Source of the DNA: Bog-473 sp963728845
GTDB taxonomy: Bacteria; Actinomycetota; Acidimicrobiia; Acidimicrobiales; RAAP-2
Length of the DNA stretch: 64,000 nucleotides
NCBI GenBank assembly: GCA_963728845.1
Contig: CAVSLS010000022.1
Span: 1 to 64,000 of the forward strand
Direction: 5' to 3'
Below are positions 20,288-29,547 of this stretch, in pieces (positions within the stretch are counted from its first letter, which is position 1; each line of letters begins with the position of its first letter). The notes beneath the pieces were generated by a model. That model worked only from the letters and a program-made list of their open reading frames with translations. It did not search any database and had not been told where the DNA came from. A program made the position numbers and the translations under genes.

Positions 20288-22450
20288 TCAGCCCGTCTGG
20301 GGATGCGTCGGAGTCGATCCGTCCGGGTTCAAGATGTCGAAGCCGTCGGGGATGTTGAGGTGTCCCGGAGCGGTTCCGGCCACGTCGGGGACGCCGTAGT
20401 TCCAGACGAGCGCCTGGGTCGTCGGGTCGACAGCCATCATGCGGTTCCGGTAGTCGTCGTTCGTCATGAACACGCCGCTCGGGAGGAGCTCGGCCAGCGA
20501 GGGCTGGTCGAGCTCACCGATCCCCGACGTCGCCCGGTACGTGTAGAGGATCTGGCCCGCCCGGTTGAACTCGACGATCCCGCCGGGGTGCTCGTAGTCG
20601 GCGCAGAGGTAGAGGTCCGGACCGATCTGCTGCGGATCCGACGGGTACCCGATGGCGAGGTGGGTCGTCCAGACCAGCGACCCGGTCGGCGTGTACTCGC
20701 TGATGTAGGACCCCTTGGTCTCGGAGACGAGGAAGTTGCCGTCGGCCAGCGGCGTGTCGCCGTTCGGACCGCCGATCCCGCTGGGGGGGTTGTGCACGCA
20801 CGAACCCGTGGTCCCGACCTGGCTCACGATCGATCCGCCCGGGCTGATCTGCAGGATGCGGCAATTGTCCGAGTCGGCCACCGTCACGTTGCCGTTCTTC
20901 AAGAGGTAGGCGTCGTCCGGTTCGTGGAGGTATCCCGGCGACGAACCGGGTATCGACGGGTGGCCGTAGCTCCACAGGAGCTTCCCGCTCGGGTACCCGA
21001 TCTGGACGATGGTCTCGTTCTCCTCCTGGTTGGAGATGATGGCGGTCCCGTGGTGGATGAAGAAGGCGTCGTCGGGGAAGTAGAACCCGCCCGGACCCGG
21101 CGGCGGAGGCATGGACGGGGGGTTCGGGTAGGTCCAGGTGATAGCTCCGGTGTCGTCGAGGACGAGCAGGCGGTTGTTCCCCCGGTCGGCGATCAGCAAC
21201 TTCTGGCCGTAGTACGGGGACCCCGCACCCGGTGACCCCGCGGCGCCGAACTTCGGATTGGGCCTGAGCATCTGCACGACCGCCGTCGGCGTCGCCCCGC
21301 CCTCCCCGCCGATCAGCCACGCCGTGTCGCCGACGGCGGCGATGGCGGCGTTGGCGACCGGTGCAATGAGCCGGCCGGCAACCAGGGCCTTGGCGTGGCG
21401 GGCGTCGAAGGCGTAGATCGCTGACGCGTCCGCCGTGCCGTCGAGCCCGCCCGCCACGTAGATGACGCCTCCCAGCGTGACCGCGGCGGCCCCCGACAGG
21501 GGCTGGGGGAGATGGCCGACGACCGTGATCGTCCCCGTTCGGGTGTCGATGCGCTGGATGGCGTTGACCGCGGTCCCGCCGACCTGCTCGCCGCCGAACA
21601 CGTAGATCGTGGCCCCGACGGCGGCGACGGCGGGGTAGCGCACCGGCACCCGCAGCGAGCCGACGACACGGAAGGTGCTGCCGTTCGTCGTCGCCAGCAC
21701 CTGGGCATCGGCCCGGGAGCCGTCGTAGCCGCCGATCACGTACGCAGTCCGGCCCACGGTGACGGCGGCGTCGTCGGACCTGGGCTGAGGGAGTTGCCCG
21801 ACGACGCTTGCCGTCGTGGTGCCACCCGCGGTCGCCAACGCGATCGACTCGACAGTCGAAAAGGACGTGGCGGCGCCACCGCCGAACACGAAGGCCCGCC
21901 CGCCCAGCACCACTCCGGCGGCGTCGTGGGTGCCGGTCGTCAACGACCCGGCGGAGGCGCCCGTGCCGGCCGGCACGCCGAGGGTGCGCACGCTCGCCGT
22001 GGAGACGTTGCCGCTCGTCAGGCCTCCCAGGACGACCACGCTGCCCGGGCCCGACCCGGAACCCGAGCCCGAGCCCGAGCTCGACCCCAGGACCACGACC
22101 TCGCGGCTGAGCGGATGTGCCAACGTCCACGGCAGGACCCCGGACTCGACGGCAGCCAGCCGGCTGCTGGCGGCGGTCCTCGTGCCAGTGGCCGACGGCG
22201 AGGAGGTGACCGACGTCGGGGAGGTGACCGGCGGCGAGGTCGTGCCGTGCCGCGTGTTCGTCGGTGCCGCCGTCGACGTCGTGTTCGAGGGATTCCCGCC
22301 GGGACCGGGCGCCGAGCTCACGTTCACCACGATGAGCACGACGACCACGATGGCGAGGACGCCGACGCCGATGACGGTGCGACGCCGGCGTCGGAGGGTT
22401 CGCCCCCGACGGTCCGGGACGGGCTGGCCAGAGGGGCGGGGCGGGCTCAC
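20288..22450 (-). CDS. Membrane-anchored double beta-propeller protein (kelch plus NHL/PQQ-like)
   Basis: From the GTG at 22450, 720 residues. A basic N-terminus (RRGRTLRRRRR) and one membrane helix (TVIGVGVLAIVVVVLIVV, about 20-38) anchor it with the rest outside. A Thr/Ser/Pro linker follows, and then a Gly-Ser repeat. About 100-400 hold five or more kelch repeats, each with a GG pair and an aromatic (AYVIGGYDGS, IYVFGGEQVG, IYVAGGLDGT). About 420-715 form a second propeller with LLIADRGNNRLLVLDDTG, GNVTVADSDNCRILQIS and similar blades, as in NHL or arylsulfotransferase-like proteins. No catalytic residues were identified. It probably binds or scaffolds at the cell surface. Confidence 0.82.
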   Translation of the reverse strand: MSPPRPSGQPVPDRRGRTLRRRRRTVIGVGVLAIVVVVLIVVNVSSAPGPGGNPSNTTSTAAPTNTRHGTTSPPVTSPTSVTSSPSATGTRTAASSRLAAVESGVLPWTLAHPLSREVVVLGSSSGSGSGSGSGPGSVVVLGGLTSGNVSTASVRTLGVPAGTGASAGSLTTGTHDAAGVVLGGRAFVFGGGAATSFSTVESIALATAGGTTTASVVGQLPQPRSDDAAVTVGRTAYVIGGYDGSRADAQVLATTNGSTFRVVGSLRVPVRYPAVAAVGATIYVFGGEQVGGTAVNAIQRIDTRTGTITVVGHLPQPLSGAAAVTLGGVIYVAGGLDGTADASAIYAFDARHAKALVAGRLIAPVANAAIAAVGDTAWLIGGEGGATPTAVVQMLRPNPKFGAAGSPGAGSPYYGQKLLIADRGNNRLLVLDDTGAITWTYPNPPSMPPPPGPGGFYFPDDAFFIHHGTAIISNQEENETIVQIGYPSGKLLWSYGHPSIPGSSPGYLHEPDDAYLLKNGNVTVADSDNCRILQISPGGSIVSQVGTTGSCVHNPPSGIGGPNGDTPLADGNFLVSETKGSYISEYTPTGSLVWTTHLAIGYPSDPQQIGPDLYLCADYEHPGGIVEFNRAGQILYTYRATSGIGELDQPSLAELLPSGVFMTNDDYRNRMMAVDPTTQALVWNYGVPDVAGTAPGHLNIPDGFDILNPDGSTPTHPQTG

Positions 22451-22778
22451 GGGCGCACGTAGCTTGGCCCCCCGCACCCGAGCCGGGCAAGGACCCTCCC
22501 GCCGGGCGTGCGGGCGGGCCCGGAACAGACATCTCGTCTGCCGGTCGATTTCCCGGATCTCCGATCGTCGTCTTGACGCAGGTCCCCGCCTGCACCCGAG
22601 AGAAGGAGGGCAGAGGTGCGCCGGGCTGCGGCAAGTTCGAAGAGGCCGAAGCGCCGCATGGTGGGCGCTCCGGCTCGCGACCAGGCGACCTGGCGCCACC
22701 ACCTGTCCTCCGGCGCGGCAGGAGAGTGCGGGCGTGCCGCACGCAGACGATGATGCAGTTCCGAGCGAAAGGGACCAC

Positions 22779-23405
22779 GTGAGCTCCGAGGACACATGGA
22801 AGCTGATTCACGAAGAGCGGACCGACCTGGCCGAGACCTTGACGGGTCTGGCGGACGACCAGTGGGCTGCGGAATCCTGGTGTGAAGGCTGGACGGTGCA
22901 CGAGACCGCAGGGCACGTCCTGGCGGCGGCCGAGCAAACCCCATTGAACTTCTACAAGGAGTTGATCGGTGCCGGCTTCAAGTTCCACGTCTTCACCGAC
23001 CGGGCGGCCAGACGCCTCGGAACCTTGCCTCCGGGGGAGCTCGTGCGCCGACTACGGGCCCGCACCTCGACCACCAACCATCCGCCGGCCCCGGTGGTGG
23101 CCATGCTGGGTGAGATCGTCGTCCACGGGGCGGACATACGCAGACCGTTGGGCCTCGAGCACCGCTCCCCCGAGGCCGCACTCGTCGCCGTCGCGGACAG
23201 CTGGAAGAAGTCGAACCTGCTCATTGGCGCCAAACGGCGGATTGCCGGTTTGCGCCTGCAGGCCACCGACGCCGACTGGGCTCACGGAGACGGCCCCGAG
23301 GTCAAGGGGGCGCTGGCATCCCTGATTCTCGCCATGTCGGGACGCAAGCAGGCCCTTGCCGACCTGACGGGGGACGGCCTCGCCATTCTTGCAACGCGAC
23401 CCTGA
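22779..23405 (+). CDS. Mycothiol-dependent maleylpyruvate isomerase-like (DinB/MDMPI) protein
   Basis: 208 residues. WKLIHEERTDLAETLTGLAD, WAAESWCEGWTVHETAGHVL and EIVVHGADIRRPLGLEH form the TIGR03083-type four-helix bundle. The metal-binding histidines are in HETAGHV and VVHGADI. This family uses mycothiol, the actinobacterial thiol, for isomerisation or conjugation. The start GTG at 22779 is chosen because the domain begins immediately. Substrate unknown; not next to an aromatic-degradation cluster. Confidence 0.82.
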   Translation: MSSEDTWKLIHEERTDLAETLTGLADDQWAAESWCEGWTVHETAGHVLAAAEQTPLNFYKELIGAGFKFHVFTDRAARRLGTLPPGELVRRLRARTSTTNHPPAPVVAMLGEIVVHGADIRRPLGLEHRSPEAALVAVADSWKKSNLLIGAKRRIAGLRLQATDADWAHGDGPEVKGALASLILAMSGRKQALADLTGDGLAILATRP

Positions 23406-23448
23406 GGTCCCTGCTCCTCAAGCTCCGCTACCCAGAGGAAGGGGACGG

Positions 23449-24618
23449 TCAGGTCTTCTTGACGAGCGGGATGTCGTAGAGCGCCGCCCAGTTGGTACTG
23501 ACGATCCGGGCCTTGCTCGTCTCGGCGAGCGGGAGCTTGTCGAACGTGCTCACGGCGTGCGGGTACTTGGAGTCGCCGTGGGGGTAGTCGGTCGAGAAGA
23601 TGAGCCGCTCATCGCCGAAGGTGTCGACGAAGTGCGGCACTGTCACCTCGTCGGCCTCGACCGAGATCCAGCAGTTGCGCTTGAAGTACTCCGACGGCGG
23701 CATGGTCAGTTCGGGAGCCTCGAACCAGCCAGTCCACTCCCAGTGCTCGTCGAGCCGGTAGAGGAACCACGGCGCCCACGAGCAATTGCCCTCGAGCAGA
23801 GCCACCTTGAGGTCGGGGAAGCGCTCGAGCACGCCACCACCACAGAGGCAGGCCGTCGCGAACTGGATGCCCAGGGGCTGGCTGAAGGTGTGCCACAGCA
23901 TCAGCCGGTCCAGCACCTCGAGCCCGAAGTCCGGCGTGAGGTAGGTCTGGCCGCCGCCGTGGAAGGCCAGAGGGACACCGAGCCGTTGGATCTCCGCCCA
24001 CAGCACGTCGTACGCGGAGTGGTGCCACGGCCGCCGGTTCACCGCCCCCGGCGCAAGGAAGATCGCCTTGAAGCCGAGTTCCTCCACGCACCGCCGGGCT
24101 TCCGCGACCGCGCCCGGGACGTCATGGGGCGCCACCATCCCGGCGCCGAACATCCGGTCGGGGGCGTGTCCGCAGAAATCCTTGAGCCAGTCGTTGTAGG
24201 CGCGGGCGATGACCGTCGCGAACTCGGGCTCCAGTCCGTCGCCGCCGATCTGCTCGGACGAGTCGATGCCGAGGACGAACAGGCCGCGTGACGGATAGAG
24301 CACGGCGAGGTCGAGTCCCTCGGCCTCCATGGCGCGGATCTGCGACTCCGGGTCCCAACTCCTGGCCTCGGACTCGGCGTACACGGTGTCGTGGTCCTTC
24401 TGCCACCCGGTCTTCCGGCCGTCGACATGCATTGGGCGGGAGGCACCCAGCCGGAGCACGACGCGGTTCTTGACCCGCACCCGCATGTCACGGGGGATCT
24501 CCGAGAGGCCTCGCGGCGCGGCGTGCCTGTAGGCCGGATCGATATAGCGCTCCCAGAGGTCTGGCGGCTCCATCACATGGAGATCACTGTCGCAAATGAC
24601 GTGTTCGCGCAGCCCCAT
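23449..24618 (-). CDS. Amidohydrolase family (TIM-barrel) metal-dependent hydrolase
   Basis: 389 residues of the amidohydrolase_2 fold. CDSDLHVMEPPDLWERYIDP is the first strand; here DLH replaces the usual HxH metal pair. VPLAFHGGGQTYLTPDFGLE carries the central His, and RLIFSTDYPHGDSKYPHAV carries the late Asp, typical of ACMSD-like decarboxylases and hydrolases. Such proteins act on aromatic carboxylates or 6-methylsalicylate-type compounds, but the substrate is not known. It is divergent from a beta-hydroxyacid dehydrogenase gene. Confidence 0.85.
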   Translation of the reverse strand: MGLREHVICDSDLHVMEPPDLWERYIDPAYRHAAPRGLSEIPRDMRVRVKNRVVLRLGASRPMHVDGRKTGWQKDHDTVYAESEARSWDPESQIRAMEAEGLDLAVLYPSRGLFVLGIDSSEQIGGDGLEPEFATVIARAYNDWLKDFCGHAPDRMFGAGMVAPHDVPGAVAEARRCVEELGFKAIFLAPGAVNRRPWHHSAYDVLWAEIQRLGVPLAFHGGGQTYLTPDFGLEVLDRLMLWHTFSQPLGIQFATACLCGGGVLERFPDLKVALLEGNCSWAPWFLYRLDEHWEWTGWFEAPELTMPPSEYFKRNCWISVEADEVTVPHFVDTFGDERLIFSTDYPHGDSKYPHAVSTFDKLPLAETSKARIVSTNWAALYDIPLVKKT

Positions 24619-24721
24619 GATCGACCCCCAGGTCCCCGACGCTCCAGTCGCTCCCACTATACGCTCGACCCGACGAGCGCTCGGAGGCTCGGCAGAGCGT
24701 TCGGGACACCGGGGAGGGACG

Positions 24722-25615
24722 ATGCAGATCGGCGTGATTGGGTTGGGCAACATCGGCGGCGCGATCGCGGCGAACCTGGTGGCCGACGGCCACGAGGTCA
24801 CAGTCCACGATCTCGACGCGTCGCTCGCAGACGCGGTGACCGGTGCGTCGGCTGCCGGGGACGTCGGCTCGGTGGCCCGCGCCACAGACATCGCACTGCT
24901 CTCGCTGCCGACGCCCGATGTCGTGGCCGCGGTTGCCACCGACTGGGCCGCCGCGGCCAAACCCGGCTCGGTTCTCGTCGACTTGTCCACCAACAGTCCC
25001 ACCGTCGTGCGCGAGCTCGGTGACCGCTTGGCCCGCTCAGGCCACTATCTCGTCGAGGCGCCCCTGACGGGCGGGGCCATCGGTGCCGAGCGCCGGATGC
25101 TCGTGTTCATGGTCGGCGGCGACACCGAACCCGTCGCTCGCGTCCGACCGGTGCTGGAACCCCTTGGGCGCGCCACGTTCCACCTCGGGGGTCTCGGCCT
25201 CGGCAACACAATGAAGCTGCTCAACAGCCTCATCGCCTTCACGACCACGTGGGTGAGCCTCGAGGGCCTGTCGATGGCCGCAAAAGCGGGGATCGAGGTC
25301 CGTGACGCCGTGGAGATCCTGCGTACTGCTGGTGCATCAAACTTCTTCCTCGACCGCCAGGTCGAGACGATCGACGGGCGGGGTCGCCCCGCGCAGTTCG
25401 CACTGGCCTTGGCCGCCAAGGACGCCGGGCTGATCGTCGAGTCGGGCACCACCCTCGGCGTCCCCACGCCGGTCGCGTCGGCCGTGCATGACGTCCTCGC
25501 ACAGGCGGTCGCCCAGGGGCTGGGTGGCGCCGACTGGAGCGAGCTCGTCGCGTTGGCTGAGCAGCAGGCCGACGTGACGCTGCGCTGGGGTCCCGATCCC
25601 GGCGACCGCCCATAG
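24722..25615 (+). CDS. NAD(P)-dependent beta-hydroxyacid dehydrogenase (HIBADH family)
   Basis: 297 residues. IGVIGLGNIGGAIAANLV is the dinucleotide-binding glycine motif with the family's GLGxMG variant (GLGNIG). The substrate loop APLTGGAIGAERR matches the APVSGG signature. LGNTMKLLNSLIAF carries the catalytic Lys in the K-x-x-N pattern. KDAGLIVESG is the last conserved segment. A GGAGGG ribosome site precedes the ATG. It shares a divergent intergenic region of about 100 bp with the amidohydrolase, so the pair could act on one pathway. Confidence 0.9.
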   Translation: MQIGVIGLGNIGGAIAANLVADGHEVTVHDLDASLADAVTGASAAGDVGSVARATDIALLSLPTPDVVAAVATDWAAAAKPGSVLVDLSTNSPTVVRELGDRLARSGHYLVEAPLTGGAIGAERRMLVFMVGGDTEPVARVRPVLEPLGRATFHLGGLGLGNTMKLLNSLIAFTTTWVSLEGLSMAAKAGIEVRDAVEILRTAGASNFFLDRQVETIDGRGRPAQFALALAAKDAGLIVESGTTLGVPTPVASAVHDVLAQAVAQGLGGADWSELVALAEQQADVTLRWGPDPGDRP

Positions 25616-25729
25616 TCCTCCCCAAATGGCGAGGCCGCGTGTTCCTCGCTTCAGTCGGCCAGGGGGGTGCGGAGTGCTCCCATGGTCGGTAAGAATCGCG
25701 CCAGCGTCCCCAAGTGAGGTCGCGCGCGA

Positions 25730-26860
25730 TCACCGGGGCAACCCGAGCACGCGCTCGGCCACGATGGAGCGGTTGATCTCCGACGTCCCGCCGGCGATCG
25801 AGGCCTGGCGGACCGCAAGCAGATTCTCCCCCCAGTGGTCGGCGAGTGCCTCGGGGCCGATGAGGTCCACTGCCAGGTTCGCCAGCTCCTGGTCGCAGTG
25901 AGCCCAGGCTAGTTTGGCGAGGCTACCGCCCGCTCCGGCTGCCGACGGGTCGGACAGTGATCGTTCGGCGAGAAAGCGCATGCACGCGATGTCGGCGTAG
26001 ATGCGGGCCAGGCGCTCCCGCAGCCGGGGATCGCGCAACCCTTCGCCGGCCCTCGGATCAGCCAGGAGGTCGTCGAGCTTCTTGGCCAGGCCGAGGTGCA
26101 GTCTCGCCACGCCGGCGCGTTCGTAGCTGAGGGTCGTCATGGCCACCCCCCAACCTTCGTGGAGCGATCCCAGCATGGCCGATCTGGGGACGCGGACGTC
26201 GGAGAAGAAGAGTTCTGCGAAGGATTGCCCACCCGTGATGGTTGTCAGCGGACGGGCCTCGATGCCCATCGTCGTGAGGTCGACGAGGAAGCACGTGATC
26301 CCCCGGTGCTTCTTGGCTGTCGGATCCGTCCGCACGTACAGCTGGCACCAGTCGGCGAAATGGCCCATTGAGTTCCAGGTCTTCTGCCCGTTGATGACGA
26401 AGTCGTCGCCGTCCTCGACGGCCTGGGTGCGCAGCGCGGCGAGGTCAGAGCCCGCGTCGGGCTCTGACATGCCCTGCGACCAGATTTCGTCCCCGCGCAG
26501 CATCGGCGTGAGGAACCGCTCCTGCTGCTCGGCGGTACCGGAGTGCATGATCGCAGGTGCAATGTTGGAGACACCGATCACGTTCAGCGGGCCCGGAGCC
26601 CGCACCCGGTTCATCTCCCCCAAGTAGACGAGCTGTTCATCGATGCCCGCACCGCGTCCGCCGTGTTCGACCGGCCATGATGGCGCCGCCCACCCGCCGT
26701 CGGCGAGGGTCCGGTTCCAGGAGCGCAGCACCTCGAGGTTCGGCCCCTCGACCGGACGGCTGCCGGCTCGGACTACCTCTTCGGTGAGGTGGTCGTCCAA
26801 CCACGAACGCAGCCCGTCCCGGAAGTCGTCCAGACCTGTACCCCCGCCGGCTCTCTCCAT
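25730..26860 (-). CDS. Acyl-CoA dehydrogenase
   Basis: 376 residues. The N-terminal helical domain includes WAAPSWPVEHGGRGAGIDEQ, then QGMSEPDAGSDLAALRT, the conserved flavin and substrate stretch. FVINGQKTWNSMGHFADWC and the C-terminal GGTSEINRSIVAERVLGLPR are diagnostic. The catalytic Glu position cannot be fixed without alignment. It oxidises an acyl-CoA to the enoyl-CoA with FAD and would need electron-transfer flavoprotein, not encoded here. The ATG at 26860 is preceded by a 7-bp hairpin 3 bp upstream. Confidence 0.9.
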   Translation of the reverse strand: MERAGGGTGLDDFRDGLRSWLDDHLTEEVVRAGSRPVEGPNLEVLRSWNRTLADGGWAAPSWPVEHGGRGAGIDEQLVYLGEMNRVRAPGPLNVIGVSNIAPAIMHSGTAEQQERFLTPMLRGDEIWSQGMSEPDAGSDLAALRTQAVEDGDDFVINGQKTWNSMGHFADWCQLYVRTDPTAKKHRGITCFLVDLTTMGIEARPLTTITGGQSFAELFFSDVRVPRSAMLGSLHEGWGVAMTTLSYERAGVARLHLGLAKKLDDLLADPRAGEGLRDPRLRERLARIYADIACMRFLAERSLSDPSAAGAGGSLAKLAWAHCDQELANLAVDLIGPEALADHWGENLLAVRQASIAGGTSEINRSIVAERVLGLPR

Positions 26861-27190
26861 GGCGACCCCGTTTCTAGCCGGGGTCTGGCATGCGAACATT
26901 CGCTCTCCCGACCAAACGAACACTTCCTCAAGTTGCTCGAAATGATCGGCCTCCAAAACTTCTTCCGACATTGCGATGCAAGCAACAGATGACCCTTGAC
27001 CTGCGGTTACTGGCGTCGAAGGTATTTGCATCAAATCTGAAAGTCCGCACGCCTGGATGGTTCGGGCTGGTGCAATACCTCTGCGAAACGCGCAAGATTC
27101 AGTCCAGGTTGGGCACGCCGTCGCGCAACATCTATTGAAGCGTTGCGCAAAGGTTGTTCACGGTCGCGCCTGACCTGACAGGCTGGTTTG
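26861..27190. other. 330-bp gene-free stretch with a small inverted repeat
   Basis: GACCCCG (26864-26870) and CGGGGTC (26879-26885) form a 7-bp inverted repeat with an 8-nt loop immediately before the acyl-CoA dehydrogenase start, a possible operator or 5'-UTR hairpin. The remainder is lower in GC than its surroundings and has no supported gene. Confidence 0.4.
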
Positions 27191-27463
27191 ATGCTCACTG
27201 CCGATGAGATGCAATTGTCGTTGTTCCCCGTGACCGACTACGAGGTTCATCCTCCGAGTTACGCAGACTGGCTGGTGGCATTTCTTGGAATCAGGCGCCC
27301 CGTATGTCGTTGCGGTGATCCCTATGAGTCGCATCGGCACTACCGCGTCGGCTCCGATTGCACCTTCTGCCAATGCGAGCGTTATGGGCCGCCGGTGCGG
27401 TTCAAGCCGGTTGTGCACTGGGAGCAATCCAATTGGCTTCTAAAGCTGTTCCGTCTGGCCTAA
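27191..27463 (+). CDS. Small protein with a Cys/His cluster, probable metal-binding
   Basis: 90 residues. The central part reads RRPVCRCGDPYESHRHYRVG, then SDCTFCQCERYG: C-x-C-G, two histidines, C-x-x-C-x-C. This arrangement matches a small actinobacterial protein type with a CxCG...HxHYR.G.DC..C.C core, which I recognise only as a recurring motif of unknown function. Four to five Cys and two His could hold a zinc ion. The ATG at 27191 is preferred. It stands alone in a lower-GC stretch. Confidence 0.65.
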   Translation: MLTADEMQLSLFPVTDYEVHPPSYADWLVAFLGIRRPVCRCGDPYESHRHYRVGSDCTFCQCERYGPPVRFKPVVHWEQSNWLLKLFRLA

Positions 27464-27841
27464 CGATCGGAACCCGATCAGTCGAGTCTCTCTGGCTTCT
27501 TCTCCACTCGACCGCACCCACTTGAAGGCCCCGTCCTGATGCGATGGGAACTCACCCTCAACTGCGCCGGTTCGATAGCCGCTTCGTGGCGAGCGTCGCG
27601 CTACTCGCTTGACGAAGTCTCATGACTGCCCGACGCCAGAACGGCGGGCTCTGACGAGTTCGAAACGGACTCGCACGTAGGCGGGGCGCCAGTCGACAAC
27701 GCGACGCTGCGGTCCGATCAGAACAAGACGTTTGCCGCGGCGGTGCTCTTCGGCGTTGAGGCATCGAGGCGAGTTGGCCTCGAGAGCTGCCGCACACCCC
27801 GTTGCAATGCTCCCCGGCAAAGTAGATCGGGGCGACGGGAC
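27464..27841. other. 378-bp gap, no convincing gene
   Basis: A minus-strand frame of about 66 codons (27620-27820) has a partly protein-like end but no family signature, start context or neighbour logic. No terminator-type hairpin was seen. Confidence 0.35.
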
Positions 27842-29329
27842 TCAGAAATCGCTCAGGTACAAGAAGCCGTACCCTTCGTCGCGCACTGCCACCTTCGCCT
27901 CTGCGAGTGCCGCGTCCCAGTCCCCACGTACGGCCGGGTCGGACTCCTCCATTCCGTGGTCGGCGACTAGGAAGAAGGCACAGTCGTCCCAGCTTCCGGA
28001 CTGCTCCACCACCTCGAAGATCCGACCCAGCCGGGCGTCGCTGTCGTGCACGGCGCTCGCCGCCATTTCCGAGTAGGGACCGCCCTCGTGGAACGCCGAG
28101 TCGGTCAGCGTGAAGTTGACCCAGGTGAACACGGGCGGGTCACCATCGGCATCGGCCCAGACGCGGCTGAACTGTTCGACAGCGGTGTGGTCCGCGCGCG
28201 ACGCCCACCGATAGTCCTTGCTCGGCCTCACAAACCGCGAGGTCGCGTCGGGTAGGTCGTCGGATTTGGGGACGGGCGAAGGTCGCTCGCCGTTGCGCAC
28301 GAGGTCGAACGTCGAATAGTCGGCCCCGGTGTCGCAGGGTTCGTTGATTGAGGCGGTGCTCCCGGGACGCATGCGCTTGGCCGCGTGGTGCATGGTCTGC
28401 ACACCAGGATTGAGCCACCGCATGGAGGTCGCCCATGTCGCCGGCGAATTGGTGATCACCTGCGTACCAGTACGCCGGTCGACCCAGGCGTTGTGGAGGA
28501 TCCCGTGGTGGCCTGGGTGGCTGCCAGTCAGGATCGTGGTGTGGTTGGCCAGCGTGACAGTCGGGAGCGACGCCAGCGCCCCGTACCGGCAGGCCGTCCC
28601 CTCGCCGATCAAGCGCGCCACGTTCGGGGCTTCTCCGCGATCGGCAAGGTCGTAGAGCACGTTGGGGTTGGTCCCGTCCCAGAGGAACCCGATCAGATGC
28701 CGAGCCCGGCCCGGGCCGTCGACCAAGGCGGCGATCACGGACCCATCCTGGTGGGAGAGCGGCGGCTCGCCCGGGTCATGATCGGCCCCGAGTAACCGCA
28801 GGGTCGTCGGCGCCACGTCGATCAGTCGGCAGCCGATGTCAGCCATCCCGAGCCTCGGCACCCCGGCGCCGGCGACGATGAAGGGTGCCCTCGCCTGTAC
28901 GACGCCCAGCGATCCATGCTCCCCGAGGTGACCACCCTGGTCGGCCCAGTTGTGCGACGCGGTGTGGATCACGCAGAGGTCGGGTGCTGACGGATGGTCG
29001 AAGAGCTGAGCGAACTGCTCGAACGCGTTGGGGTAACTGTTCTGGTTGCGACAGGGATGCGGCAAAGCCCGCTCGGCCTCAAGTCCGACGAAGCGCGTCT
29101 GGTCCTGCACGGCGAGCGGGTTCTGACCCGTGACCCACTCGATCCGGTAGCCGCCATTCATGCCAGGGTCGCGGCGGAATTGCACGGCTCCGTCCGCCGA
29201 TGCGACTTCGTAGGTTCCGTCTCCCCTCGACCAGCCGACCATGTCCACGATGGGATCGAGGCCACGGCTCAAGAGCACCTCGAGGGCCCGGTCACGTTGG
29301 TGGCTGGTCGCCGGGAGGAGCGCGCTCAC
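27842..29329 (-). CDS. Alkaline-phosphatase superfamily phosphodiesterase, apparently permuted
   Basis: About 495 residues from a GTG at 29329; the frame extends to 29488 and the start is unresolved. The second half begins as a nucleotide pyrophosphatase/phosphodiesterase: HLIGFLWDGTNPNVLYDLA supplies the first metal Asp, SLPTVTLANHTTILTG the nucleophile Thr, and FFLVADHGMEE the second-metal Asp-His. The third-metal His expected near the C-terminus is instead found in the first half, in GGHLGEHGSLGVVQARAPFI, which looks like the normal end of such a domain. The order is thus C-terminal part, then N-terminal part. Either this is a natural permutation or two adjacent genes were fused by deletion. 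Confidence 0.7.
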   Translation of the reverse strand: MSALLPATSHQRDRALEVLLSRGLDPIVDMVGWSRGDGTYEVASADGAVQFRRDPGMNGGYRIEWVTGQNPLAVQDQTRFVGLEAERALPHPCRNQNSYPNAFEQFAQLFDHPSAPDLCVIHTASHNWADQGGHLGEHGSLGVVQARAPFIVAGAGVPRLGMADIGCRLIDVAPTTLRLLGADHDPGEPPLSHQDGSVIAALVDGPGRARHLIGFLWDGTNPNVLYDLADRGEAPNVARLIGEGTACRYGALASLPTVTLANHTTILTGSHPGHHGILHNAWVDRRTGTQVITNSPATWATSMRWLNPGVQTMHHAAKRMRPGSTASINEPCDTGADYSTFDLVRNGERPSPVPKSDDLPDATSRFVRPSKDYRWASRADHTAVEQFSRVWADADGDPPVFTWVNFTLTDSAFHEGGPYSEMAASAVHDSDARLGRIFEVVEQSGSWDDCAFFLVADHGMEESDPAVRGDWDAALAEAKVAVRDEGYGFLYLSDF

Positions 29330-29547
29330 GTCATGAGCGTAGGCCCGACGCGCGCTTAGGAAGCGACTCGAGCGCTTGGATGCTGAGGTGCACACGACTT
29401 CGTGCGCTTTGAGGACGTACAACTGTGGCCTTTTTAGCCTGTCCACACGTGCAAGGCCACACCCTGGCCATCGCGTCGTCGAGGCCAATCATTGACCCTG
29501 AGACTCCTTTTGGACTGGACGCATTTCCTAATCGGGGCTCGCGGACC

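Noticed and set aside
27481..27495. Match TCGAGTCTCTC to the tRNA-Asn T-arm as a second attachment site
   Set aside because: Only 11 bases match, in the opposite orientation to that expected for an element with this integrase; likely chance.
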